Source: a virus
IMG/VR virus record: IMGVR_UViG_3300006916_000199
Coordinates: 1 to 32,099 of that record
Length of the DNA stretch: 32,099 nt
Direction: 5' to 3' (one strand)
A program made the position numbers and the translations under genes. Below the pieces are notes generated by a model. That model was not told the origin of the DNA. It did not search any database and saw nothing but the letters and a program-made list of their open reading frames with translations. This document shows, one piece after another, positions 1 through 9,368 of the stretch. Numbering within the stretch: position 1 is the stretch's first letter; every line of letters starts with the position of its first letter.

Positions 1-41
1 AGCTGTTGACGTAGTTCGTCAGTTAATTTCATGTGATCCAT
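1..41 (-). CDS. Start of an unidentified protein, cut by the window edge
   Basis: Only the first 13 codons and part of the 14th are visible, reading MDHMKLTDELRQQL. The ATG at 41 is preceded on the minus strand by AGGAT about 8 bases upstream, a usable ribosome binding site. A second in-frame ATG lies three codons later but has no comparable site. The gene continues the leftward direction of the tail block and is separated from it by an 87-base gap, so it may begin a new transcription unit. Too little is present to name a function. Confidence 0.55.
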   Translation of the reverse strand, partial: MDHMKLTDELRQQ

Positions 42-128
42 AATTATATCCTATAAAAAGGTTAAGATTTTCATCTCTAGGTTATTTAGTGAGCCAAACC
101 AAACAAAAAACTTTTGTTTTAAAAAATG
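42..128 (-). promoter_or_regulatory. Intergenic gap with weak late-promoter-like octamer
   Basis: This 87-base AT-rich gap is the longest non-coding stretch in the window. On the minus strand it contains ACTAAATA (about 90 to 83), six of eight matches to the T4-type late promoter TATAAATA, roughly 40 bases before the next ATG. It also holds an AT-only inverted repeat, AAACAAAA and TTTTGTTT at 101-119 with a 3-base loop. That hairpin is weak and is not followed by a T-run in the minus direction, so a terminator cannot be claimed. A promoter or processing site between the tail block and the next gene is plausible but unproven. Confidence 0.25.
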
Positions 129-3100
129 TTACGGTAGTGCTGTCGGAGGTGCGGGAGGAACTGAGGGTCCAAAAGATGGTGGGTTTTCCGTAGTAGGCGG
201 CGAAATGGCTCTATTAAAGTTAGTTGCTTTTATTTCTGGAAATTGATCCTTCTCACTGGCCGTGGACTTTCTCCTCACTAATTGAGTTTTTTTGATAGCC
301 AACTTGGCGTCTGAGTTTTTTGTTCCTGGAGTGACCTTTACATCTTGAATCATCCCGTTGAATATTGTGTTTTTTATAGCCCTAAAATTCTCTAGCCTAG
401 ACAGTCGATTGAACTGGTTAAATGTTAGCCTAGAAAAAACGTCAAACTCTGTAAGAGATTTTCCTATACCGTTTAGACCAAGAAGATAATTTCTGTCTAA
501 CTCAGTAACGATCTCGGCCATCAAGCGGTAACCAGTTTTTGCGCGAGAAGGTGTATACTCCTGTGCCGGAATAACATTTTTATTATTATCCACATATCCA
601 GACTTAATATTGACGTTATCTAAATTAAGTTTACTAATCCTAGCTTGATTTGTTTTGTTACCGTAAACATCTACGGCCCCTATCCCTACAAGCTCAGTGC
701 TTATAAATTGATTATATGTGTTCCTAAATTTAGGAGTTATACTTGTCCTTGTTCTTAGCTGTCTAGTTACACTAGCTTCAACTAAATTAGATGATGGCGT
801 AATATTAACTATTTGAGACTTAGCATTGAATGGATTATTTTCTGGGTTGTTTGTAGGATACAAAAGAATATACCAAGGCACCTGTCGGGTAAGCAGCGGC
901 ATAGTTTTATTTTCTTTTGGAGAATCTACAATGATATCCGTCTGAGATAAAAATAACTTACCATCTCTTTCAACATAATCTAAGATAAGGTCTTCGTCGT
1001 CTAAAATAAATGTTTGATGATTTTCTTTGTATTTTATATACTCATTTATTTCATCTATGTTACTCAGACTCACGTTCTCATATCTAGCAGTAGTGCTTTT
1101 TAGGTGTCTACTGCCTTGTGTATCGGGGGTACTGGTGACAGAGCTTAAAACACAACTTAAAAAGTAAATATCTTGCCTAGGGGAAGATAATGAGTAATCT
1201 AACTCTATACCTTTTGGATCACCGCTTACCGTCAGAGTTCTATTTGGATCCCCACCTAGAATATTAATAGCTATTTGTCTAGTTTTTTCGGGAACTAAAT
1301 AAGCGTGATCTTTTTCTGATTTGGCATACAATCTAGAAACTTCGCCGCCTAAAGTTATATCAAAATATTCACCATCTTTTAAAGCGAGCGTGCTTCTTTC
1401 TATGAATGTTTCGTCGTCGTTGACATAATATCTTTTTACTTCTCCACGAACAGTAACGTCTATGTAACGATCAATGTCACTCGATAAAACCTTCCTATTC
1501 TTCATTGTTTCAGCGGCTCTTCCTGAGTAGGAAGAAGGCTCTAAGGAGTAGAAGTTTCTTTCTACTAAACCTAAAGCCACGGTCTCGTTAACTATTGATG
1601 ATTTACTTCTAGTTATTTCTAAAGATTTTTCTTTAGAGCCAGCTTTCTGTAGTTTTAGCAGTGTTCCCTTATTTACGTTTTTTATTGTGCCGTCTAATAT
1701 ACGACTACCTATCATCCCAAAAATCTGAACTCTGTTGATGGGGGACCTGTCATAATTTAATATCTTGGAAAGTATTTCTTTTGTTTCCTCATTTAGGTTT
1801 GAGTAAACACTTTCCACGGTGATAGTCCCTGCCTTAGAACTGTCCCAATCTCCAAATTTATTCGGGTTTTCTAACATGTAAAGAAGAGTGTCGTCGATAT
1901 ACTCAGAGAAAATATCGGTAACTCTGCTTGTATTTCTAACCTTAACTGGTTTTTCTGGTGTGTCGTTGAAGAATATTTCTTCGTCTTCAAATCCAGACGG
2001 CCTTTCGGATAATATATAATTTGATAAAATTGGATCGGACAAATCTATTTTTTCAGAAGTTTCTACAATCTGTCCTACATTTTTTGGTGATATTTTTTGG
2101 AAGTTGACCGAGAAGTTTGTTGCCCCTCCTATTGATACTATTGGACTAACTCCCGAAGCTTCAGGAACCTCACCTATAAATGTACCTCCAGGGCCGCTGT
2201 CATCGGTAACACCCGTAACGCCACCACCTTCAGGAAGGTTTCCTATCGAGGTAGCATCTACATTTCCACCATTATCTCCAGGAGCACCCGTAACGCCACC
2301 ACCTTCAGGAAGGTTTCCTATAGAAGTAACATCTACATTTCCACCTCTAGGCGTAGCTCCGATGGGATCTTGAGGACTAATCGGCGTGAACGGGGAATCT
2401 CCTGGGCCTCCAGGAGTTGGTTCTCCTACGTTAATCAAATCTCTTGGAACAAATAACGTGCCGATCACAGGATCACAAAGACCATTTCGAGGACAATCCT
2501 CGAAACCTCTTGTCTGAAGTTGGAAATCTTCCGAAGCATTTACATTATCTTGCTCCCACCTATTTAGCCTAGCAATATTCGGGTTTGGTGTTGCCAAGGG
2601 GAACTGTTTGCATTCCTGTGCGAACTCTAATCTGTAAGTGGACCCTAAAGGAGTCTCCGATACTAAAGTTCTTACTGGGGCTTCTCCTGTATATACACAC
2701 TTATTCACCACCCTATTAGGAGTCCCTGGATTTTGAGGAACAGGGTCAGGGTCGTTATAAGGTGGACTGACTTCACCAGCAACAGTATACACTAATGTTA
2801 TAACACCACATTTTCCGTCACATAGAATAGGTGAGTTTGGAGGATTAGTATTGCAGTCGGTGAACCCAGTCCCTAAAGGAAAAGTAAACACACCATTTGG
2901 ATCCGCAAGCTCTACGGTTGTTACAGCAGGATCATTAATCATTGTTCCCTGATTAGGGTTCTGTGTATCGTCAGGTAACCGTTTACAAGTTTGCTCAAAG
3001 ATAAAAGTATAGACTCTACTTCCGTTAGGAAGAGTTTTTACAGGTTGAAGTGAGCCTGTACCAACAATCACACATCGACAAAAACTCCCCGGAACTACAG

Positions 3101-3347
3101 CAGGAGGATCTTCGGGTTCATTAAGTCCAGGAGGAACCACTACTGGGGGCCGCTGACTCGGTGGAGGGGGAGGTCCCCCATCAACAATAGTTGGAGGGCC
3201 AAAGGGATCAGCCTCCGTACTTACTCCAGGAGGATCCGGGTTGGGGGGGTCTGGGTCGTTTACGTTTCCTTCATCAATAAAATCAGGAAAGTTAAACGGC
3301 CCTCTTCCTGGAAGAAACTCCCCACAACCGAAGGTGTTTACGGACAT
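129..3347 (-). CDS. Large proline-rich virion adhesin or fibre-like protein
   Basis: This 1072-residue protein is not recognised by family. Residues 1-88 are a proline/glycine/aspartate-rich linker with runs of PPPPP. Two related cysteine-containing modules follow, at about 89-190 and 215-300; both carry a central hydrophobic strand, a CK-x-x-P element and a paired-cysteine end (CDGKC, CPRNGLC). Then come a Gly-rich stretch with 25-residue repeats (about 335-396), two copies of a short motif, DVTVRGEVKRYYV near 625 and DITLGGEVSRLYA near 663, and a mixed alpha/beta C-terminal half ending in a second proline-rich tail. Position at the distal end of the baseplate block suggests an exposed tail protein, perhaps an adhesin; this is inference. 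The start has no clear ribosome binding site and lies 3 bases after the previous stop, so translational coupling is likely. Confidence 0.8.
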   Translation of the reverse strand: MSVNTFGCGEFLPGRGPFNFPDFIDEGNVNDPDPPNPDPPGVSTEADPFGPPTIVDGGPPPPPSQRPPVVVPPGLNEPEDPPAVVPGSFCRCVIVGTGSLQPVKTLPNGSRVYTFIFEQTCKRLPDDTQNPNQGTMINDPAVTTVELADPNGVFTFPLGTGFTDCNTNPPNSPILCDGKCGVITLVYTVAGEVSPPYNDPDPVPQNPGTPNRVVNKCVYTGEAPVRTLVSETPLGSTYRLEFAQECKQFPLATPNPNIARLNRWEQDNVNASEDFQLQTRGFEDCPRNGLCDPVIGTLFVPRDLINVGEPTPGGPGDSPFTPISPQDPIGATPRGGNVDVTSIGNLPEGGGVTGAPGDNGGNVDATSIGNLPEGGGVTGVTDDSGPGGTFIGEVPEASGVSPIVSIGGATNFSVNFQKISPKNVGQIVETSEKIDLSDPILSNYILSERPSGFEDEEIFFNDTPEKPVKVRNTSRVTDIFSEYIDDTLLYMLENPNKFGDWDSSKAGTITVESVYSNLNEETKEILSKILNYDRSPINRVQIFGMIGSRILDGTIKNVNKGTLLKLQKAGSKEKSLEITRSKSSIVNETVALGLVERNFYSLEPSSYSGRAAETMKNRKVLSSDIDRYIDVTVRGEVKRYYVNDDETFIERSTLALKDGEYFDITLGGEVSRLYAKSEKDHAYLVPEKTRQIAINILGGDPNRTLTVSGDPKGIELDYSLSSPRQDIYFLSCVLSSVTSTPDTQGSRHLKSTTARYENVSLSNIDEINEYIKYKENHQTFILDDEDLILDYVERDGKLFLSQTDIIVDSPKENKTMPLLTRQVPWYILLYPTNNPENNPFNAKSQIVNITPSSNLVEASVTRQLRTRTSITPKFRNTYNQFISTELVGIGAVDVYGNKTNQARISKLNLDNVNIKSGYVDNNKNVIPAQEYTPSRAKTGYRLMAEIVTELDRNYLLGLNGIGKSLTEFDVFSRLTFNQFNRLSRLENFRAIKNTIFNGMIQDVKVTPGTKNSDAKLAIKKTQLVRRKSTASEKDQFPEIKATNFNRAISPPTTENPPSFGPSVPPAPPTALP
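2211..2345 (-). repeat. Tandem 75-bp period repeat encoding a 25-residue Gly-rich unit
   Basis: Two 60-base blocks, 2211-2270 and 2286-2345, match at 57 of 60 positions and are spaced exactly 75 bases apart, so the reading frame is kept. They encode GGNVDVTSIGNLPEGGGVTG and its near copy, separated by a short acidic linker. A third, degenerate unit (TFIGEVPEASGVS) follows in the protein, corresponding to about 2155-2195. Near-identity at the DNA level points to recent duplication or gene conversion inside a probable surface-exposed linker. Confidence 0.85.
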
Positions 3348-3350
3348 TTT

Positions 3351-5987
3351 TTAGTTTTGATTAAGTTGGATTACAGGATCAGTCGAGTTTAGGTTTCCGT
3401 AAAAATACGGCTGGCCGTCACCACTAATGGCATTAAGCTTCCACGTTATAGTTGGATATGTGCATTTTCCTACTCTAGGGTTACCTATATAACCCTCATA
3501 AGCATTTTCTTGTTCAGCTAAAGGTGGATCAGGCTGATTTTGAGCAAAGGGGTTTGTGTTAGCAGTTAGAATATCATCCGTTAAAGCCAGGAACCCACTA
3601 AATCTTTCTCCACCTCTTTCACTAACTGTAACTCGCTCTCTTCCAGGTAGTTGATACGTATGCGGTGCTGGAACTAATGCAGAAGTAAACGTCTGTCCGT
3701 TTAGTGGGTAAGTAGACATAAGAGTATCGTGCGTAGTGAAAGCTACATAAATAATGAAATAGTCTTTACCTTTTTCTACCCAGTTTCCGATGTATCTAGC
3801 GGCTTCATCTGGGTTATTTTCAGCAGCAGAAAAAGAGGGCACCCCTTTCGCCCCAGAAATCTGAGGTATACAATTCATAAACTCCACATCTACGGAGTAA
3901 TCAACCATGTTCGGATACTGGCCTCTGTCAAAGTTTATTTTCTTTTTAATGTAGCTGAAGTTAACTCTAGGGGTGTTTAATCGGTCAGGAAGCGGGCCAG
4001 GAGAGGTGGTGTTTGAGAACATTACGCACCTGTTCGGAGTAGGTCGCCCAGGCTGACCAGTCGTGCCATTGGGTGCAACATACTCTCTATAGGACCCTGC
4101 TACAATTCCAGCATCGGGGCGACCCTCCAAGAAGTTAAAGTTCCCACTGTTGGGTAGCTCCTGATAAATCCCTTGTTCGTTGTGGAAAACATTAATATAA
4201 TCATTAGGGTATCTTCCAGCCTCAGTTACATTTGAGTTGAGTAGAGCCCACTCTGCTAAGTCCCAATCAGGATATGCCGGAATCTCAAAATTTACTGTAT
4301 CAAAACCGTATTTTTCTGTAATTGTAGCTTTTATCGCTTGCTCGGTATCATTATTTGGGTTCGGGTCTCCAGCAAAAACTTTGCTATAATGATCATAAAG
4401 TGCGCCTTCAGGACCAAAGTTGTAGCCTCCAAACACATAACCAGCAGCAACAGTTTGAATTCCTCCCCTAAGACCTCCGTTTATACCTCCACTTTCTAGT
4501 GCAATAATTCTACCGTTTACTTCGTTATACTGTTCTCTTAGCTCGTAATCCAGTTGAGCTTTTCCCACTGCTGGGTTAGCTAAAGAAAGCTGGGGTAGAG
4601 CAGCGGCGATTCCAGCACGCTCATTATAAGAAAGTTCAGCAGTTCTAAATAGTGGGCGGATATCTATAACGTCTGTGGGTGCAACAACTGTAGATCCAGC
4701 CGTGACCCAAATATACGCTACAGGCAAGATCGACTGCCCCACAAGCTCGAATGCTTCATTTTCTAATTGATTAGAAAGTAAGGGAGCTATGTTAAGAAGA
4801 TCATCGGGTGAGGGAAAACTTCCTCGAACATCAAACGCAACGTCCCCCTCACCTGAGCGGAAACCTATATTTTCATTTTGAGCATCTCCTGGAGATGCTA
4901 GAATTTTATGATCATCTCCAGTGCTTTGTATGTAATCCTGGCGGTAATCGGAAGTCTCTTGGAAGTTAGCTTTTATACCCGCCCCTCTAACAATACCCAG
5001 AGTGGGTGAGGTAATAGTTTCTTTTCCTGAGCCTTTGAGGATGGTCGTAGAACTAACATCAACTGGCTTGCTGTAAATAAACACCATGTCTACTCTGCTA
5101 ACTACACCAGGAACAGGTACTTCAACACCATTCTCATCAATGTAATTAAAGTCGGATGGGTCAAAGCTAGGGACTTCTATGGATATCTCTTCGGGAAGGT
5201 CTACAATAGCCGTTCTAGCTATTCCTCGCCAAGCTCTAACAAAGAAGCTCTCTGTTTTTGGCATTAAAGCAAAACCATTAATAGGGTCGCTAAAATCATA
5301 GGTAGTAAGCAGAAATCGGTCAGCCGCAGAATTAACAGACTTTGCCCAAACATAAGCCTCAGTAATAATCATAGGAACTAACTCTGAAGCTCGTCCTGTT
5401 CCTGGGCTTTCATAACCCAAAGCACCGGAATCAAACTGAGTTGACACGACAACACCCGTGCTATTAACTGGTCTATCTGGTTTAACCATAGGCCAAGTAA
5501 ATGATCTTTCTCCCAAACCATTCATTCCTAGAGAACGCTCTGCTACATTAGTTTTAAATGAAGTTAGAGCATCCTCCAATAAAGCATTAACCGCTGATTC
5601 TGTAGGCGTAGACATTGTGCCTGGATTAGGCAACGCAGCCTCATAAGTATCAAACTCACCCACACCTAAACCCAAAACTTGATTAAGGTAAGCCAAGGGT
5701 CGTTTTGTTGAAGCGTCATTTACCCTAGCCGTGTACCGCCCAGGCTTTACTCTTACAACTCTATCTTCACCACTTGAGTAGGGCCTAAGCTCATCAATAT
5801 CAAATCTCTTAACGCCACTGATTGATATAACTTCTCTTCTGATCTGATCCTTCAGCCACAAAATATTTTCTTGTAACTGTTTGAGAGGTATGTTATCTAC
5901 TTCAAAATAATACGGGTCGTTAGACTTGAATAGTCTGACGGGATCTGTAAATTTATAAACACTTTCGTTGAATTGTTGTTCGGCCAT
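3351..5987 (-). CDS. Baseplate or tail fibre structural protein with DNIPL N-terminal motif
   Basis: This 878-residue protein begins with a short region containing PYYFEVDNIPLKQLQENILW (about residues 26-45), a pattern also seen near the N-terminus of the next upstream protein (FYNWEQDNVPLYDLEE). A shared N-terminal motif followed by unrelated bodies suggests a common docking element onto the baseplate. The middle holds DVIDIRPLFRTAELSYNER (about 440), a motif type I associate with large phage baseplate proteins, then a Gly-rich segment. The C-terminal third is rich in beta-type sequence. A good ribosome binding site (GAGGG, 8 bases before ATG) supports the start. No enzymatic motif was seen. 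The role as a peripheral wedge or fibre component is inferred from position and composition. Confidence 0.8.
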   Translation of the reverse strand: MAEQQFNESVYKFTDPVRLFKSNDPYYFEVDNIPLKQLQENILWLKDQIRREVISISGVKRFDIDELRPYSSGEDRVVRVKPGRYTARVNDASTKRPLAYLNQVLGLGVGEFDTYEAALPNPGTMSTPTESAVNALLEDALTSFKTNVAERSLGMNGLGERSFTWPMVKPDRPVNSTGVVVSTQFDSGALGYESPGTGRASELVPMIITEAYVWAKSVNSAADRFLLTTYDFSDPINGFALMPKTESFFVRAWRGIARTAIVDLPEEISIEVPSFDPSDFNYIDENGVEVPVPGVVSRVDMVFIYSKPVDVSSTTILKGSGKETITSPTLGIVRGAGIKANFQETSDYRQDYIQSTGDDHKILASPGDAQNENIGFRSGEGDVAFDVRGSFPSPDDLLNIAPLLSNQLENEAFELVGQSILPVAYIWVTAGSTVVAPTDVIDIRPLFRTAELSYNERAGIAAALPQLSLANPAVGKAQLDYELREQYNEVNGRIIALESGGINGGLRGGIQTVAAGYVFGGYNFGPEGALYDHYSKVFAGDPNPNNDTEQAIKATITEKYGFDTVNFEIPAYPDWDLAEWALLNSNVTEAGRYPNDYINVFHNEQGIYQELPNSGNFNFLEGRPDAGIVAGSYREYVAPNGTTGQPGRPTPNRCVMFSNTTSPGPLPDRLNTPRVNFSYIKKKINFDRGQYPNMVDYSVDVEFMNCIPQISGAKGVPSFSAAENNPDEAARYIGNWVEKGKDYFIIYVAFTTHDTLMSTYPLNGQTFTSALVPAPHTYQLPGRERVTVSERGGERFSGFLALTDDILTANTNPFAQNQPDPPLAEQENAYEGYIGNPRVGKCTYPTITWKLNAISGDGQPYFYGNLNSTDPVIQLNQN

Positions 5988-8900
5988 TAGTTATCCCTCT
6001 CTAAATCAAAGATAGAAGCTGATTTAAATCCTTGGATGAAATCTCCTGAATAAGATTCTCCATTTCTTTGATTTCTTTCACTGTATATAGTTGTTTTTCT
6101 TGGTCTTCCAGCAAGACCCACACTTGCATTTCTAGCGTTTGCAAACATATCTGCTGCGGATTCTTCCAACGTACATTGCGTTGGGTTTTCTTCTAGAATT
6201 TCTGAACAGTAATAAAAGCCTGAAGTCCATAACTGATCATATACACCATCACCGTCACTATCGTAACTTAGTTTTAATAGGTCTGGGGCCACGGCACTGG
6301 CATTTTGATAGCCAGTAGGAACAATGGCAGATAGAGGCCCAGAACAGTTATATCCTTGTGCAAAGATCTGGTACGCTGGGCCTACCACCCCGGAGAAGTC
6401 TGTGCTAGAAGTAGCATCACTCTGAAGAAGTCTTGCACTTGATTTCGGAGACCAGTAAAGCCTGAAGGACCCTCTATTATTAAACGCCCCTGATACTCCG
6501 AAATCGTAAGCTCTAGTGCCGCTAACATTAATTCCAGCTTGAGAAAGAGACCTTGCTGTAGAATCATTTACCTCACCGGATACAGGATAAAATCTCTCAA
6601 ACTCCGAGTTTACATCGACACCAGAAGGAACAATCCAAACAGAACTTCCCGCACCGAAGGCATCTAAGATACTAAGCGATCCTGTGTCTGGAGTGCCTAA
6701 GGGAGCACCAGAGGCAAATACGGTGTCGTTAGACGACATATAGATGGCACTAGGTCCATGCTGTTCAGAACTAATAGGATGAGTACCACTTAGTGATACA
6801 AAAGAAGCCTTTAGTCTAGAACTATCAGCTATGTTCCAAATATTGAACTTATTACATTCGTCTCCTGCGGAGTCGAAAAAGAGGCCGTCCGCTGGGCTAG
6901 CATTTGGAGGAACAGGGAAGTGAACATTGTTTACATTTACCACACTATCTTCTACCGCCCTAAGACACACACCCCCAAGAGAAATAGTTTGCCTTAAAGG
7001 ATAGTCTGGCGCAGAGAAACCCCCATCCTTTATTAGTAAGAGATTAGTTCTATCTAAGCTTTTTGGGGTTAATGGAAGCGCATAAGAGCCTATTGATGCA
7101 GGTGCTGCGGTGACTTGTGGGTTAGCAAAAAACTGCATGGATCCTGCTGAAAGCACATTGCTAAAGAGTGTGGTATAATCAGATTGTGTAATTTGTCCAA
7201 GAATGTCTGCTCCACTGGCTGTCGTACTCCAGTTAGTAGGATAACTACCCAAATCTTTGATGTTTATCGTACTGTTTTTCTGTGCTACTAAACAAGATCT
7301 AGTTGAGTGAAGCTCTACGCTAGTATGGTTTTCCCTAGAACTGAGATCGAAAGAATCTACATCAGGGGAATCTCCCCCCTTAATTCTTCTAGGCTCAAAG
7401 TTCATAATTGAATTGTCTTTAGCTAAAACATCTACTGCAAATTGAGCTATGGCCGTTGGACCATGAAAGCTAACAGAAGAATTTTTCTCCGCACAAACTC
7501 CTGCCATGTTTTTTTGAGTTGAATAAGTTCCAGGACCAACAATCAAAGTGGCTCCATTTCCCGCACCATTGAGTGTAGCGGTTGAACCGTTTATTGTTTT
7601 AATCGCTCTACCGTAGCTAACTGTTGGATTATTTGTAGTATCAGTTACTTCAATGTAGGGCTTTAGTAGATCCAGGTTAGAATTGTTGCTTATTTTTATG
7701 GCTGGCCCTGGGCCAAAGGATTGACGGAAGAAAGAGTTGCCATAAGAACTAGGAACTAAGTTTTTTAATTTGAAATCAAACGTGCTACCTCCATCTAGGT
7801 CTAGGTGAACAGAGTTTGCAGAAAGGTCTAACTGTCTTCTAACTACAGTCTCCTGAATCTCGTCTGAGTCGTAATGGAAAGTAGACTTGTGACTAGCTAT
7901 ACCTTCATTTTGGTTACCGTCTACAGTTAAATTTTCAAACTTTAGGATTGAGTTATTCGACCTTATCCCAACACTATTGCCATAAACATCGACTAAACCC
8001 TTTAAATCAACACGAGAATTATTTAAAAGTATTCCAGCACTAGTATTTAACTCAGAGCAAAGAACTCCACCGCTCTTTGCGTCGGCTGCTTCTGACCGTT
8101 TGACCCCTCCTCTCATAGTTGAATTCTCTAAAACGAATCCTCTTGTGTTTCTAGAAGCTATAACAGTTGCGTCCCTTCCCTCGGCTCCGAAATCGCCTAC
8201 AGATGACAAGGCGGAAACGCCTAAAGAACTTACTAAAACGTCACTGTTAACTAAGCGGAATCCAGTTCCTAGCTCTGGCTCTCTTTGTGTAACATCATTC
8301 TCATCTATTTTGTAATTTCTATATGCAAATGCCGACCTGGAAAGTGTTACTTCAGAGTTGACAAATTTGAATCCAGACTCCTGTGCTCTCATCACAGAAC
8401 AGTTTTCAAGTAATACTTTGGAGTTGTTAACTTCGATGCCTACTGGACGTACCGTTCCTCCGTCAACAAAGAAGTTTCTTATGTAAATAGGTCCGTCACA
8501 GTTCTTTACACTTATTTTTGTGCAAGTGTTTCCATAAATATTACCGCCTATCTCTGTGCCTGTAGTGACTTGGCTTCTTCGTAAGTAATTTGAACCAATA
8601 TTAGCAGAACTAATATCAAAGCTTGAAATAGTTAGGTCTGTGCTCTGATTCTCAAATACGTTAGGTGCAAATTCATTTTGTGTAGAGGTTATGAAGTTAC
8701 CGTCCTCAAGGGTTACAGCTAAAGCTGTTTTTCTTGTGTCGTGTGAGGGAAAAAATACAGAATTAACTTGAGTAAGTCTTGTGTCTGCTCCACCGTTAAC
8801 GAATACGTTAGATCCTATATGAACGCACTCAGTATCATTTATTGTGTTACTTAGATCTAGGGAACTAATTTGTGTAGGCAATACTAAGTAGGAACCGAGG

Positions 8901-9367
8901 GACGGAACCGCCGCCGTTCGAACATCTGAAGAGGCATTATATGTTCTAGCAAAACACCTGTTTATAATTTCTATTGACCCTTCTTCCTCTATTCTAAAAT
9001 TGTGTAGCTCTAAAGGCCCAATATCAGTATAGTTTCCAACTTCAACTAAGACAGGAAAACGAACTACTTTAGGTATCGCTGCGATGGCAGAACTTAGGTC
9101 AGAGAATAGGTTTGAATCAGCCTCAAACGACTCAGGAGAAGCGTCAGAGGAAACCGTCAGTGCTAGCCCTGGGACGCCCGCCGAAGTAGCATAACCTCCT
9201 TGCTCCCAGAGTTCGTAAGTTCTTTCCTCTAGATCGTAAAGGGGAACATTGTCTTGCTCCCAATTGTAGAAAGTGCTAGTGTCAAACTTGGAGACATAAG
9301 GTGTCCAAGAATTGAACAGCATAACGCTACCGCTGCTCGTGTAAATGTCATTTGGGTTGAATGCCAT
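5987..9367 (-). CDS. Beta-helix tail fibre or tailspike-like protein
   Basis: This 1126-residue protein carries the N-terminal motif FYNWEQDNVPLYDLEE (about residues 33-48), related to that of the 878-residue neighbour. From about residue 110 to 750 the sequence is a succession of short strands with repeated Asn/Ser-containing turns (for example GIEVNNSKVLLENCSVM, GFRLVNSDVLVSS, GIRSNNSILKFENLTVDGN), typical of a right-handed parallel beta-helix as in pectate-lyase-like tailspikes. A calcium-loop-type sequence, DSDGDGVYD, lies near residue 1036. I see no clear catalytic pair, so depolymerase activity cannot be claimed. Likely a trimeric host-contact fibre or spike; the fold assignment is from repeat pattern, the role from position. 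The start lies one base after the previous stop without a strong ribosome binding site. Confidence 0.82.
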   Translation of the reverse strand: MAFNPNDIYTSSGSVMLFNSWTPYVSKFDTSTFYNWEQDNVPLYDLEERTYELWEQGGYATSAGVPGLALTVSSDASPESFEADSNLFSDLSSAIAAIPKVVRFPVLVEVGNYTDIGPLELHNFRIEEEGSIEIINRCFARTYNASSDVRTAAVPSLGSYLVLPTQISSLDLSNTINDTECVHIGSNVFVNGGADTRLTQVNSVFFPSHDTRKTALAVTLEDGNFITSTQNEFAPNVFENQSTDLTISSFDISSANIGSNYLRRSQVTTGTEIGGNIYGNTCTKISVKNCDGPIYIRNFFVDGGTVRPVGIEVNNSKVLLENCSVMRAQESGFKFVNSEVTLSRSAFAYRNYKIDENDVTQREPELGTGFRLVNSDVLVSSLGVSALSSVGDFGAEGRDATVIASRNTRGFVLENSTMRGGVKRSEAADAKSGGVLCSELNTSAGILLNNSRVDLKGLVDVYGNSVGIRSNNSILKFENLTVDGNQNEGIASHKSTFHYDSDEIQETVVRRQLDLSANSVHLDLDGGSTFDFKLKNLVPSSYGNSFFRQSFGPGPAIKISNNSNLDLLKPYIEVTDTTNNPTVSYGRAIKTINGSTATLNGAGNGATLIVGPGTYSTQKNMAGVCAEKNSSVSFHGPTAIAQFAVDVLAKDNSIMNFEPRRIKGGDSPDVDSFDLSSRENHTSVELHSTRSCLVAQKNSTINIKDLGSYPTNWSTTASGADILGQITQSDYTTLFSNVLSAGSMQFFANPQVTAAPASIGSYALPLTPKSLDRTNLLLIKDGGFSAPDYPLRQTISLGGVCLRAVEDSVVNVNNVHFPVPPNASPADGLFFDSAGDECNKFNIWNIADSSRLKASFVSLSGTHPISSEQHGPSAIYMSSNDTVFASGAPLGTPDTGSLSILDAFGAGSSVWIVPSGVDVNSEFERFYPVSGEVNDSTARSLSQAGINVSGTRAYDFGVSGAFNNRGSFRLYWSPKSSARLLQSDATSSTDFSGVVGPAYQIFAQGYNCSGPLSAIVPTGYQNASAVAPDLLKLSYDSDGDGVYDQLWTSGFYYCSEILEENPTQCTLEESAADMFANARNASVGLAGRPRKTTIYSERNQRNGESYSGDFIQGFKSASIFDLERDN

Positions 9368-9368
9368 A

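Noticed and set aside
101-119. Inverted repeat AAACAAAA/TTTTGTTT as a terminator
   Set aside because: The stem has only one G-C pair and no T-run follows in the direction of transcription, so it is not a credible intrinsic terminator.
2155-2345. Diversity-generating retroelement or CRISPR-type repeat
   Set aside because: The repeats are in-frame protein repeats without spacers of regular unrelated sequence, and no reverse transcriptase or adenine-specific template/variable pair is visible in the window.
2104-2373. Plus-strand open frame with proline-rich repeats opposite the 75-bp repeat
   Set aside because: Its repeats are only the complement of the repeated Gly-rich unit of the minus-strand gene; no ribosome binding site or independent support was seen.
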